Positions 43,237 through 54,847 of a DNA stretch of 64,000 nucleotides are shown here, in pieces. The translations under genes and the position numbers were made by a program. Source of the DNA: Aspidapion aeneum (Eukaryota; Arthropoda; Insecta; Coleoptera; Brentidae); NCBI GenBank assembly GCA_963576565.1, contig OY755042.1, positions 3,586,112 to 3,650,111 of the forward strand, written 5' to 3'. Numbering within the stretch: the stretch's first letter is position 1; each line of letters opens with the position of its first letter. Under the pieces are notes generated by a model that saw nothing but the letters and a program-made list of their open reading frames with translations, was not told the origin of the DNA and did not search any database.

Positions 43237-43427
43237 TCTGAAGATAACAAAGGACTTTCTCAAGAGTTAGCTCAGGAGTTGGATCATGAATTAGTCTACG
43301 TGGCCGAATACACCAAGCATTGTTTTCTGCGTTGTTTTTGACGATTAACCAAGACCTGTTAACTTCTGTCGGCTTATTTATTTTAACATATCTTATTGTA
43401 ATTATGCAATCTAAAACTTTCTGCTAA
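43237..43427 (+). pseudogene. Tandem copy of exon 6, broken (copy 4)
   Basis: SEDNKGLSQELAQELDHELV reads well until VAEYTKHC. A deletion of about 13 bp relative to exon 6 then shifts the frame. Confidence 0.75.
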
Positions 43428-43994
43428 ATGTTTAAATCCAAATAAAAAATCTATCTAGAGAAAATGACAAAAAATTATGTTTGGGTCCAAGTAATGTTTG
43501 TGTCCCAGTAGTCTGGAGGATCCCATTAAAAAAATCGAGCTGTCAACAATCAATTTTTTATTCCGATTTTTAACAGCGTGAACATCGGAAAAAAGTTGTA
43601 CCTATAAATAAAACATTTGGGAAGTAAGCGGTCCATTAATTTAGAAAATTTTGCAGCATTTTCTAATTGTTTTGTCACGTTTAAAAATTTTATTGCAAAA
43701 GCCTAAAGCTGTACATAACATTCCTAAAACTAAAAATTTTTAAACTATGTAGTTTACTGTAACAAGTATTTTTTTTTTTTAATTTAACTCATTCAGTTGG
43801 TTTTGACAGGTACTTTTAAGTTAGGAAATATATTTTCTTTATCAATAGTATTTCAAGTGAATAATTTGCGGATTCCAGCAGATAACTTTTCAACGTTGAA
43901 TTGAATTTTTTAGGGGACAATTCTTTTATATTGTTATAGATACTTTTACCCATAAAAAAAATAATTCCTTGAAAGTAAAGGCCTGTCGGTAACT
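43428..43994. other. No gene seen; last traces of the exon 6 repeat
   Basis: GTGTCCCAGTAGTCTGGAGG near 43500 is the last remnant of the unit flank. The rest is AT-rich. Confidence 0.5.
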
Positions 43995-44570
43995 AGATTA
44001 TTTTTATTTCTTGTGTTGATGCACATCTGATCTTTTCTGAAAGAACCCTTTTTTCCTATAAGTGTGGATCATTGTCACTGATTCATATAAAATTAGATCA
44101 TACAATGATAAGATTTTCAACTTTCTCAAATATGGTTGGCATGAGATTGTTCCTGCAATCTTTGATATACGGCCAATTGCCCTGCGTGCGTTCTTTAAGT
44201 TGTAGTGTATCCCCATAAAGAAATAGAGTATCTGATATGTGACTCATATAGAGAATGATAGCCCTCAACTGCTGCCTCTTGATTTAAAGTTTCTCTTGTT
44301 ATTTTTATCACATAGATTCTTGATGCTAATTTTTGTATGATTTTGTTATAATGTGTTGAAAAAGACAGGCAATTGTTAATTGTGATACCTAAAAATTTAT
44401 GTTCATCTGCATTTTGTATTATCAAACCACATCACTTAATGACCAAGTTATACTTGTGTCATCTGCAAAAAAAATGTGAAAAGACCTTTTATGGGAAGGT
44501 CAGAAATATCATTTAAAAAAAGGAGAAAGAGAATTCCAAAACTGATCCTTGTGGAACAGGTTAAAAGCGG
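43995..44570 (-). pseudogene. LINE reverse transcriptase relic
   Basis: On the minus strand, several frames together give QGSVLE-type motif B, LLFLNDISDLP, FFADDTSITWS (catalytic box), then DEHKFLGITINNCLSFSTHY, YHSLYESHIRYSISLWG and NARRAIGRISKI. The last part matches the C-terminal region of LINE RTs. It has frameshifts and stops and is truncated at both ends. Confidence 0.8.
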
Positions 44571-45002
44571 ATCTAGCACGGATCACCTAGGTGATCCGTG
44601 GATCTAGCATCCCCTATTTGAGTACTTTGTTTTCTATTACCAAGATAAGATTGAAACAACTGTAACACACAAAATCCCAAAATTTCATGGTAAGTTCTTA
44701 AAGTCTGTTTCTCAGAATAATTTATGTTGTGTAACATACACCCATGCTTCTTTAAAATATTTAAGTATTCAAGGAAGTAGTTGAATGCTAGTAAATACCG
44801 TCCAATGAATATTAATACACTTTGTAGAAAAAATCACAATAAAAATAGATGTTTACTTCATGTCTTTGCCTTTTTTTTTCAAATGTGTTATGTATGTATA
44901 AATTAAAATATTTTATTAAGGAAAATATTTTTCCTCGCTTACTACATAAATATAAATGTAGGTAGGTACTGTAGATCGGTTCATAGCAATATTAACCATG
45001 CC
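44571..45002. other. No gene seen; perfect 24-bp palindrome
   Basis: CACGGATCACCTAGGTGATC and four further bases (44577-44600) form a perfect palindrome, flanked on both sides by GATCTAGC. Confidence 0.55.
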
Positions 45003-46290
45003 TAGGAAACTCAATGCAATTTGACAGGTCGTTAGGTTAAAGTTCTCACTAAGTTCACAAGAGGCACTGCGGTCGCGCGTTTGTTCCTTATTCTATTTTT
45101 TTTGAGAATTATCTGTGGTTTGGATTTTCCGTCCCCCTTTTTTTCAGGTAGAAAAACCTCTTCCACCGCATTTTATTTCCGGTTCATTTAAAATCTATCT
45201 TTTTGGCTTATGTAGGTAATCTTTGCTGCTGTGACGCATTAAAATTAAATTTTGTTAAATTTGTAACTTCTGCAATTTAAATATATAATAATAAGAATTT
45301 CTAGTTGCTTTTCTGGGTGAAGTGTCTAAAGTTCAGACGAGTATAAAATGCATAGTTTTTCGAGAAATTTTAAGGTAAGTTTTCTTATTTTCTCATTTGA
45401 GGTTAGATTGCCATTTGATAAAATTTGTATTGGTAGTGTCTTTTTAACTTCTTATCGCTTACTTTACGGAACTCTGAATACAGGTTTCCAATGCCTGGTA
45501 GGTGCCTTATTAAGCACAAATTTAGTGTTAATTTTATGTCTATCCCTTTCGTTTGATATTAAGTAAAAGGGGGCTTAATTGATGGGTAAACGAGGGATTA
45601 CCCAGCAGCGTAATGTACTTTAAATAAATTTATTCCTTAATTTTAAATCTTGCCATAATCTAGTACCTATGATTAATGTGGTTATAAGTTGATTTTTTTA
45701 TTGTTTTCAGCTTTTCGATGATATGTGTGACCACTGATAAGCTATATATAGACTGCTTTGAAACATACCCTACACAACTTACAACCAAGGCGAGGAGGTA
45801 CTTTTAAATCATGTCAGATTTTCGTCAAGCTGTTAAAAGTAGACACTTAAGAATGATTCTCTTCACGAACAACTGTTTCATTATTTATTCACTCATCACT
45901 TACCAGAAATGTTAAAAGCAAATTTAAATATACTAGACAGTGTTTGGTTTTGCATTATATTTTATTTTACCAATCAATTAGACTATGTATTATTTCATCA
46001 ATAGTTAGTCGTTAATTTGTAGCTTTTTTTATTGCATTTTATATATCATTTTCAATCTGTTTATATCTTATAAAGACATTGTATGTCTTTATAAAATATT
46101 GACTAAAAATTTCAAAAAAAACTTTAAAATTAAAGAAAATTTATTATAAAAGGCGATTTAAATTTCCCGCCTCGCCTTTTAGTTCGTCACTAAGCTCTGC
46201 AGTGGGCGCCACAGAGCTAACGACCTGTCAAACAGCCGGAGTTGCCTATCTAATAAAAACTCACTGAACCGCGCCGAAAATCCTTTATCT
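45003..46290 (-). mobile_element. Element B, copy 2 (inverted)
   Basis: Inverse of 39118-40342, from CCATGCCTAGGAAACTCAAT through GGTGCCTTATTAAGCACAAA to GAACCGCGCCGAAAATCC. The two copies are about 5.9 kb apart in opposite orientation. Confidence 0.75.
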
Positions 46291-46439
46291 ATGATATTAA
46301 CAGTGAATATCCGAACTAGGGAAAATTCACACCCCTCGTACGGGGAGATACATAAAGGGGTGATATCTTTGAAAACACCAAATTAATTTTTTTGCTTGTT
46401 TAAAAATGTTTATAAAATTTTTAAAAAAATTGAGGGTTT

Positions 46440-46950
46440 GGGGTAAAAACGATGTAGTTAGCAGAACAACTTTGGAAATTACAAAAAAAATCATCTGCTC
46501 ACAATTTGCCGTTAATTATCCGTAAATTAGTTGTGAAAACAAAAAATTTGCCGTGCCCGTTTAATAAAAAAAAAATATGGGGTTTTGCTAACTTTTTATA
46601 AAGTTAGCAGAACACCTATAGAAATAATTAGTTGTAAAAACAAAAATTTGCCGTGCTCGTTTAAAAAAAAATGGTGTTCTGCTAACTTTATATAAAGTTA
46701 GCAAAACTCCATATTTAAAAAAAAAAAACGGGCACGGCAAATTTTGAACTAAAATTTTTTTAGACAAATCCATTGTTTCTAAAGTTGTTCTGCTAACTTT
46801 ATATAAAGTTAGCAAAACACCATATTTAAAAAAAAACAAGCACGGCAAATTTTTTGTTTTTACAACTAATTTACGGATAATTAACGGCAAATTATGAGCA
46901 TATGATTTTTTTCAATTTCCAAAGTTGTTCTGCTAACTTTACAAAATACA
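46440..46950. repeat. Palindromic repeat built from GCTAACTTTATATAAAGTTAGC
   Basis: The 22-bp self-complementary core occurs near 46590, 46680 and 46795, joined by GGCACGGCAAATTTT in alternating orientation. The outer arms (GATGTAGTTAGCAGAACAAC ... GCCGTTAATTATCCGTAAAT and inverse) enclose the block. Confidence 0.75.
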
Positions 46951-47310
46951 TGTAAAAACGCGTTTAATTAGGGATCCCACTGGAAGCGCACAGTGGGCTC
47001 TTACATGGGTAAAATGGCAAAAATTATAAATTTTAGTATCGATGTTGTTAGTAAACTATAAGCCATATTTTACATTTTGAATTTTATAGCTAGGCAGTGG
47101 CGGATGGGAGGGGGGGGGGAGTTTGCCAAGTAGGCACCAAAAACAATTTCTTTTTTGCCCTTTTTCGTAAATGTGAACTCTGAAGTCAGGCAATACATGC
47201 AAATTTTTGGAAAATAAATCTCAAAAACTAAAAGTGACACATAAAGGTCAGTTTCATAGTTGGATTGCTAAAAAAACAATTTACACCAAAATAAAATTTA
47301 TTATATACAG
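46951..47310. other. No gene seen; hAT-like end near 47096
   Basis: CAGTGGCGGATGGGAGG at 47096 resembles hAT/MITE ends. No partner was fixed. Confidence 0.45.
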
Positions 47311-48510
47311 TGTGTCCGCGGATTGAGTGCACCTAAGGTATAAATGACAAAAAATTTTCGATTTAGATTCTGATATTCTGGGAACTGCTCCTACTTGGTC
47401 TTAAATTAACATGTTAAAAAAATAGGCCAAATTAATCAATATACAGGGAGGTTTACTAGGCTGATTCGATAAAAAGTGTTAAAAGTACCTTTGTTTTAAG
47501 AGATATCAAAAAAAAATATAAAGAAAAGTTGTTTAGAATCAAAAGTTACAGCTGATTCTCAATTTTCAGAAAAATCAGGTAAAATCGACCGAGCAGAAGC
47601 AATTTCCAGAAAATCTGAATCTAAATCCAAATTTTTTTGTCGTTTATACCTTATATCATTAAATCAGCCTACTAAACCACTCTGTATATTTACTGATTTG
47701 GCTCATTTTGTTAACATCTTAGTTTGAGACCAAACAGGAGCGATGTCCAAAATACTCTGCCAATATATGGGCCCCTAAGCTTACACTAGATACTATAGTT
47801 ATAGTGTACGTGTGAGCTAATATAACTAAAAACTGAAATATATTTTATTTAACTCCAGACTAAATTACCTTTTGTTTGATACCACACAAGCCATGTTTTG
47901 ACTTAAACTCAAATTTTTGAAATCTACCCCTACCCTTAAAAACAAAAAACTAAAATGTATTTTGTTAAACTCCGGACTCAATTACCTTTCGTTTGATATC
48001 ACACACGCCATATTTTCACTTAAACTCTAATTTTTAAAATATACCCCCACCCTTTTTTTTAAATAAATTAAAATGTATTTTGTTTAACTGAAGACTCAAT
48101 TACCTTTCGTTTGATATCACACACGCCATATTTTCACATAAACTCTAATTTTTGAATTTTTTTATTTGGTTTCTGTTCGGTGGATTTTGTTCAAATGGGA
48201 TCATCTCGACCCAAGACCCAGCCTAGGTACCAAATTTCATTAAAATCGGCCAAGCGGTTTTTGAGTTATGCGCGTTGGTCGTTACAGACATACAGACAGA
48301 CAGATAGACAGACGGCGCAACAAAAAAGTTTCAAAATCATCTGAAACGCAAAGATATATAAAAAATTTTGAAATCGGAGCAACTTTTTTTTTCTCGAAAA
48401 AATTAGGATCACCATAGCTCACACTACTATAGTATAGTATATGTGTGAGCTAAAATCAGAATCTAAATCGATTTTTTTTTGTCATTTGTACCTTACCTGC
48501 ACTCAATTTA
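47311..48510. mobile_element. Inverted-repeat element hosting element A copy 3
   Basis: GAGTGCACCTAAGGTATAAA ... GATTTAGATTCTGATATTC near 47325-47385 is inverted at 48455-48505. TACAGTGTGTCCGCGGATTG at the left looks mariner-like. The interior is split by element A. Confidence 0.55.
47749..48454 (-). mobile_element. Hairpin-ended repeat element A, copy 3
   Basis: Inverse orientation of copies 1 and 2, with both hairpins (47770-47820 and 48418-48452), three internal GATATCA-type blocks and a very short ACAG tract (48285-48310). Confidence 0.75.
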
Positions 48511-49029
48511 ACAGCCCTCGCTACGCGGAATTGAAGTTCGTTTTTTTTCTTCTATCTTCTCTATAAGTAGTCGAAACCACCCAACAGAAAATAGGACTTT
48601 TTTTGTGGGGACTTTTTTTTTGCAAAATTTTGGTGTTCCAACAGGGAAGCTATGATTTTAAAAAAAATAAGTTAACTTACATTAAAATAAAATTTAAACA
48701 AAAATTCTCTCAGTGAATTGCCCCTGCGACGTATCAGACCGCGGTGAATTGTCCCCACGGCGAATGGTCCCCGCGGCGAATTGTCTACTACCAAAAAAAT
48801 AGCTAGAATAATAGTAATAAGGCCAAGTGAAATTTATCATTTTAGTTTTTCCTGTTTTGATGTTTCAATGAGCGTAACGGGTCATTGCTTGACCTCTTGG
48901 CCAAGATCAAGGAGGTGCCCAAGTGTGACCTGCGTGATAATCATCTTAATTGGGCTCGAGTGCAATAGAAACGTAGTTAAATCTAGCGGTTCAAGCAATA
49001 AACTTTACACTTTTCGCTTTGCTTTATGG
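48511..49029. other. No gene seen; GCGGCGAATTGTCC-type repeats
   Basis: At 48715-48790 units such as GCGGTGAATTGTCCCCACG and GCGGCGAATTGTC repeat about every 17 bp. The rest is unassigned. Confidence 0.5.
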
Positions 49030-49515
49030 TAATAAATTGGTAAAAAAATGTTTTTAAGTCACAAGTTTTTATGAAATGCACTAAAAATTAAAAAATAATT
49101 TTCTGACATTCTAATATTATCATAATAATAAAAGCGATGGCCTCTGATGGAAATTTTGACGATGTTAGCACGATAAGATATCTGTATCAATTAAATATCA
49201 CTATTTGCAAGAATCAATCTAGCAGAAAAATGCAGAGGTACCAAACCCACCCAACCCGACCCAAGATACCCCAGCATTTCTCTGACATAGGTATGGCAAT
49301 GGTATAACATTGCGGCACATCAAACATATCTTTGATGACCTGCTATGTTGAATATTCTTTAAGTGTTTTGATCACAAATTTAGATTAACTTATGCTTTGA
49401 TTTGCGGCCATCGCTTTTATTATTATGATAATATTAGAATGTCAGAAAATTATTTTTTAGTTTTTAGTGCATTTTATAAAAGCTTGTGACTTAAAAAAAA
49501 ATTTTACCAATTTAT
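49030..49515. mobile_element. MITE with ~112-bp inverted arms
   Basis: AAATTGGTAAAAAAATGTTT at the left is inverted at about 49495-49512. The arms continue through TTTTCTGACATTCTAATATT (49110) and its inverse (49425) to GCGATGGCC. The central 260 bp are unique. Confidence 0.75.
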
Positions 49516-49639
49516 TTTCTACTTTTTAGTCTCAGCTATCTACTCTATTAAATGAAAATATTTGTTCAATAACAGAACAGAAGAGTTTATTCTAGATTAT
49601 AATGAAATCGCTGATCGTGAGTTGTTTGGTAACTCATTT

Positions 49640-50230
49640 TTCTATTGGGGGAAGGAGAGGCTGGGGGTATAGGTAGAAATATATTTTTTGTTTGGGCTGT
49701 ATTGCCATCGGACCTTTATGCATATACCAAATTTTATAAAAGTCATTTGAAGTGAAGTGTGTCAAAAACGCATTTTTTATGGAAGGGGGTGGGGGGTAGG
49801 GGTGGGAGGAATTTTTTTTTATTGTTGTATTGTCATCGGACTACTATATGTATAACAAATTTCATCCAAATCGGATAATGGGAAGTGTGTCAAAAACGCA
49901 TTTTTCTATAGATGGGGGTGGGGGTAGGAGTGGTAGGATTTTTTTTTCAATGTTTTATTGTCATCAGACCACTATATGTATAACAAATTTTATCCAAATC
50001 GGATAACGGGAAGTGTGTCAAAAACACATTTTTCTATAGAAGGGTGGGGGTAGGGGCGGAAGGATATTTTTTTCTTAATGTTGTATTGTCATGGGACCAC
50101 TATGTGTGTACCAAATTTCATCCAAATCGGATAATGGGAAGTGTGTCAAAAACGCTTCACAAGATTTGATAGATAGTTAGATAGATAGTTAGACAGAACA
50201 TCTGAAGCTAAATAAAAGCTTGTAAAAAGG
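49640..50230. repeat. ~130-bp tandem repeat, four units, with GATA/GTTAGA tail
   Basis: Each unit has AAGTGTGTCAAAAACGCATT, a G-rich stretch, TTGTATTGTCATCGGACCAC and CAAATTTCATCCAAATCGG. A GATAGTTAGATA microsatellite follows at 50169-50195. This is again the tandem-repeat-plus-microsatellite plan of MINE/DINE elements. Confidence 0.8.
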
Positions 50231-50279
50231 ATAAAAAATTTCGACTTGTAATGATAAGTTAGGGTTGCCACTGGTTTTT

Positions 50280-50949
50280 ATAAACACATTATCAGGGCGT
50301 GGTATGCAGGCGTGCAAGGCTATCATTTTTAGGGAAAATTTCCTTTTGTGGCGCCGTTTTTCCTAAAAGTAGTTTTTTGTTAATGTTCGCCTACGGCAAC
50401 CTTTTTTTGTATTTATCGAAAATTTGCTTTTGTGGCGCAATTTTTTCCAACACGTATTTTTCTAAAATATTCGCTTGCAGACCCATTTTTTTTCCAAAAT
50501 ACATGGTGGATTTAGGATTTCTAGGGAGAAGGGGCGAGGAAGCAAGCAAAACCGAAAATGTTTCTCATCCTTCCTGTTTTTAATAAGACATAGCTGTCAA
50601 ATTTAAATGCACAGGTGAAGAGAATACGCAGCAGGTGAACATTTTTGAAATACTAGGTAATTTTTATTTAAAAAAATAAAAACGTTTCGGTTAATGTATT
50701 GACATTATTTCCCTAGAACGAAAAAAGTTTTCTGTGGTGGTGGTGGTACCCGGGCCCCACTCCCCCTGGATCCATCACTAAAAGTACCCTTTTCGCCTGG
50801 GGCACCATTTTTCCGTTATATTAAATAAAAATTTGCCGCACGGTTTTTTCCGAAAAGTTCTTAATTTTTCTAACAATTTTGCCTATGGAGCAATTCTTTT
50901 TAAGTTTCCATTAGTTTATTTATATTGCATTTTTTTCTTTATCTTGAGC
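50280..50949. repeat. Degenerate tandem repeat around TTGTGGCGC
   Basis: AAAATTTCCTTTTGTGGCGC, AAAATTTGCTTTTGTGGCGC and later divergent units (about 85-90 bp apart) up to about 50900. Frames across them are not genes. Confidence 0.5.
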
Positions 50950-51187
50950 GTTTACAGGGTGTCCATCAAAACAAACATTTTTTGTCCAGTAAACATATGC
51001 CCGCAAATATGCCTTTTGGGTTCTAGAGCAAAAAAACTGGTTTTGGTAATTTTATTTTGCGCATTAATTGAATCGCTGTTTACTAAACTGCACTGTAAAG
51101 TTTACAGTGCAGTTTACTCATTATTTTGTTTATAAAACAAATGAATTATTGTTTCAATAATTGTTCAAAATGTTGACCATTTGCTGC

Positions 51188-53385
51188 AACGCAAACCCAC
51201 TAAGCACAAAATCGTAAAAAACGTTAAATAAATGTTGAAAAAAAAATGTTTTTCTTTTTCTAGCACAAATTTGTGTTAAAATTAAGTAAACTTTTGACAT
51301 TAAAAAAAACATGTTGAAAATCCCAACGAAAATTTCATGTAAAAGCATTACCAAAAATATATTTCTTAATAACGTTAAGAAACCAATATTTAAAAAACCA
51401 TAATTTTATGAACATTAAAAATAATACCATCAATATATGGTTATTTTTCTAATGTTTTTCCTAGATCTCACTTCTAACGTTGAATTTAAGATATATGAAG
51501 CTATAAATGTTTTGTTTTTTAAACATTAAAAAAAATTATACTATAGAGGGCGCTGCCGCATAGTTCCACTACCAGAACGGGCCATCGCCATTTTTAGTGG
51601 CTTTTCGCTGCGAGTTCATACGAGTCGGTAGCAGATACGCTTTGTGCAATTTTGGTTAATATATTTACCTTTTGTAGAAACAAACATGGCAAATTAAAAG
51701 CACAATTATTTATAACGATAGTGAATACATATTTGGATACGAATATACACCAGTTGTGTGGAAAAGAAGCATCACAAAATTAGGTAAGAAAAGTAAACAA
51801 AAGTAAAAAAATTGTTTTGTATGGAATATCGCATACCTACATCGTTACAGTTAATCAGACAGGGAATGCCATAATTCACCGCGAACGATTAGCCGCCGGA
51901 CCTTAAGCCGCGTATTCATTTGAGGCAGAATTCGCAAGCATCGCAGCGGGATCAAACGAATGCCTCGGCACGGGACCCCATCCGATCAGAGTGCGAATTT
52001 CAAACGAGCATTCAGTTGAATATTGATTGCCTTATATTCACTTGAGCATTAATGAGAACGAGAGCGAGGAGCTTACTACAAAATTATTGTTTATATACAG
52101 TGTGTCCACGTAAGTTGGCGGCATATGGGAAACTTTTTTATTATTAGCTTTACGAAAAAAAGTTATTCTTCATAAAAAGTTCTGCATGGTCCAAAACCTA
52201 AAATGCAACCATCAGATGTTAAATTTTTTCAGTCATATTACGAGGTTTGTCAAAAAATGTGATTTTTGCTCTAGAGTAAAGTACCTTTCTTTTTGACAAT
52301 ATCGAAAATTGTTATAAAGAAAAGATGTTTAGAATTAAAAATAGCTTTTAAATATTCAACATTGTTTATTTACATTAAAAAAATATTTTTTTCTACATTT
52401 TCTCTGCGATTATGTTGGAAATTTAAGTTTGCACATTAATGCATTGCATTTATTAATTATAAATTTGATAAGTGCTTATACCGTGGCACTTTTTGAAATA
52501 CGATTGTTGACGTTTCTTCGAATTTTCGATATTTAGACAGTTCGCAAAGCCTACTTTAATTATCAGTTTTAAAAAATGCCAATGCATCCTAGATTAATTA
52601 TGCATTAATGTGCAAACTTAAATTTCCAACGTAATCGCAGAGAAAATGTAGAAAAAAATATTTTTTTAATGTAAATAAACAATGTTGAATATTTGAAAGC
52701 TATTTTTAATTCTAAACATCTTTTCTTTATAACAATTTTCGATATTGTCAAAAAGAAAGGTACTTTACTCTAGAGCAAAAATCACATTTTTTGACAAACC
52801 TCGTAATATGACTGAAAAAATTTAACATCTGATGGTTGCATTTTAGGTTTTGGACAATGCAGAACTTTTTTTCGTAAAGCTAATAATAAAAAAGTTTCCC
52901 ATATGCCGCCAACTTACGTGGACACACTGTATAATTTTTTTTTTTTTTTTTCGGAAGCTACGGATTCGAATTTCCTTTACTGAGTGTCGAGTTCACGAAA
53001 ACCTCAACGGACTCTTGCTGCTCTGCTTTTCCAAAATAGAAGAATTTTATTTACATTATTTAAGTTACCTTATCTTTAGAGATATTTGAAAAAAATATAT
53101 TTTTTCATTGTTAAAAAAACATTTATTTTTCAATGTTAGAAAAATATTTCTTTTTCACTGTTAAAAATCAATATTTTTTTAACGTTTGAGAAACACTTTA
53201 AAAAAACGTTATAAAAACATAAGATTATTTTTCTAACGTCAGAAAACGGGTTATTAAGCTTCTTTTTCACTATGAATATGACGTTAGATCTAACATCCAA
53301 CCACAGTCATCCAACCTAACGTTTGTTTTTAAATTAAACATTATTTTGACATTATTAAAATGTTTTTGTGTTTAGTGGGAAGATT
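51188..53385. mobile_element. Nested element with CCCACTAAGCACAAAA ends
   Basis: CCCACTAAGCACAAAA near 51196 and TTTTGTGTTTAGTGGG near 53370 are inverted repeats. Internal AACGTTAAA/AACATT repeats flank both sides. Around 51540-51930 a block of higher GC content lies inside, without a usable frame. Confidence 0.6.
52096..52934. mobile_element. Palindromic Tc1/mariner-type MITE, 0.84 kb
   Basis: CAGTGTGTCCACGTAAGTTG at the left and the exact complement at the right, flanked by TA. The arms are collinear for about 380 bp (ATGCAACCATCAGATG at 52205 and its inverse at 52835). Almost the entire element is one hairpin. Confidence 0.85.
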
Positions 53386-53837
53386 GCATCGTAAACAGCG
53401 ATTAAGTTATTGCGCAAAATAAAAGTATCAAAAACAGTTCTTTTGCTCTAGAGCCCAAACAGCTCATTTGTGGAAATATGTCTACTGGACAAAAAATGTT
53501 TGTTTTGATGGCCCCTACCACCCCTTACAGTTTGTCGGTATATTTTTGGGACACCCTGTATAGGTTAAAGGACTTGAGCCCTTCAAAATGGTCAAGGTAG
53601 GCTGTGATATTGGTCGGATATTGGTTGCACGCGGGCAAAATAAAAAAATACAAAACACTTAAATTTTAATTGTTTCACCCAAGGTCATTAAGATAGAGAA
53701 AGTAGGTATAGTACCCATTCAATTACTGGATTAAATTACACTTTTTCCTTTTCATATCAGGCAGACAATGGACTCATTTGAATTGGTGGCCCTTGGGTAT
53801 TTGTTACCTTAATCATCAATCATTTTAAATAAGGTGA

Positions 53838-54475
53838 CTAACCCCAACGATTATAAACACACAGGATTGCCTATTTGCTCGAATCTTTTAGCGGTAGGCG
53901 GCGCCTTGCTTACGTCACTAGTGAACCTCTGCTCAGCGCGCTTCATATGATACACATTGCAATCGTGAGTTTTTCCCTCTTTTTTCTTGCTTATTTGCAA
54001 ACAAATTTTTTATTCGTGTTAGTAAATATAATTAATAATTTCATTTATTCAAAACAAATGATTTGATAAATCAAGAGTTTGCTCTGAGAGCTGAATTTTC
54101 CTACCAGACGATATGTTGGAGTTTGTTTTTTAAATAGTTGAAAGTTTTAGAATAGAAGTAGGATTTTTTTAAAAAGTTTAATCAATTTAAATCATTAGAT
54201 GTATAATTTATTGTTTTTGTTGCCGATATAATAAAATACACTTATATTATGCAGTAACAAAAAGGTATTTATTTGATATTTCATGCAGATCTAAAATTGC
54301 AATATTTATTATATTATTATATCAACAAGCAGTCAGTTTTTGGAGAAAACAGCCAAATAAGATGTGTTTTTCAACTTCTTATGCTTTAAATCAATAGATT
54401 TTCATAAGTTTTTTTTCAAATGATTTACATTGTTTGTGTTATGAGTTGTTTTTATCCCACCCAGCGCCCGGTTTC
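53838..54475 (+). repeat. Dispersed repeat E, copy 1
   Basis: Direct copy at 59595-60212. It starts CCAACGATTATAAACACACA and contains GGCGCCTTGCTTACGTCACT and GACGATATGTTGGAG. The outer end is shared, in inverse, with foldback elements at about 12360 and 56270, so E is probably part of the same family. Confidence 0.75.
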
Positions 54476-54847
54476 ACTCCTTCTTCTGTAACATGTTTCT
54501 GAAAACTTCTATAGAGACTAAAAAAACTTAAGAAAAAAACTAAAACTAAACTTGGAGAAACTGTCTACAAAATAAACTTTGCAATAATCAGTTTAATAAA
54601 AAAAGTACGTTTGCGGCATAATTACCAATTTTCTTTAATGTGAATAATTTAATGAGCAAGGAGTTTCCAAAAATCAAAAAAAAAATTAAAAGTTTATATA
54701 AATATAATAATATAAAAGTATATATATTTATATTTCTACACTGAAAGAGGGAACACAAAGCTTTTATTTCAACAAAAAATTGTGCTTTCTTTATATCAAT
54801 TCACTTAATTCACATTTATAAAGGTTTAATAATAATAGTCAAGTTTA
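54476..54847. other. No gene seen
   Basis: AT-rich. Confidence 0.5.

Larger units (their letters stand above)
50950..53565. mobile_element. Inverted-repeat element, 2.6 kb, with nested insertions
   Basis: ACAGGGTGTCCATCAAAACA ... TTTTTTGTCCAGTA at 50955-51000 is inverted at 53480-53510, and GGTTCTAGAGCAAAA at 51018 is inverted near 53440. Mariner-like CAGGGTGTCC / GGGACACCCTG ends. Contains 51188-53385 and 52096-52934. Confidence 0.65.
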
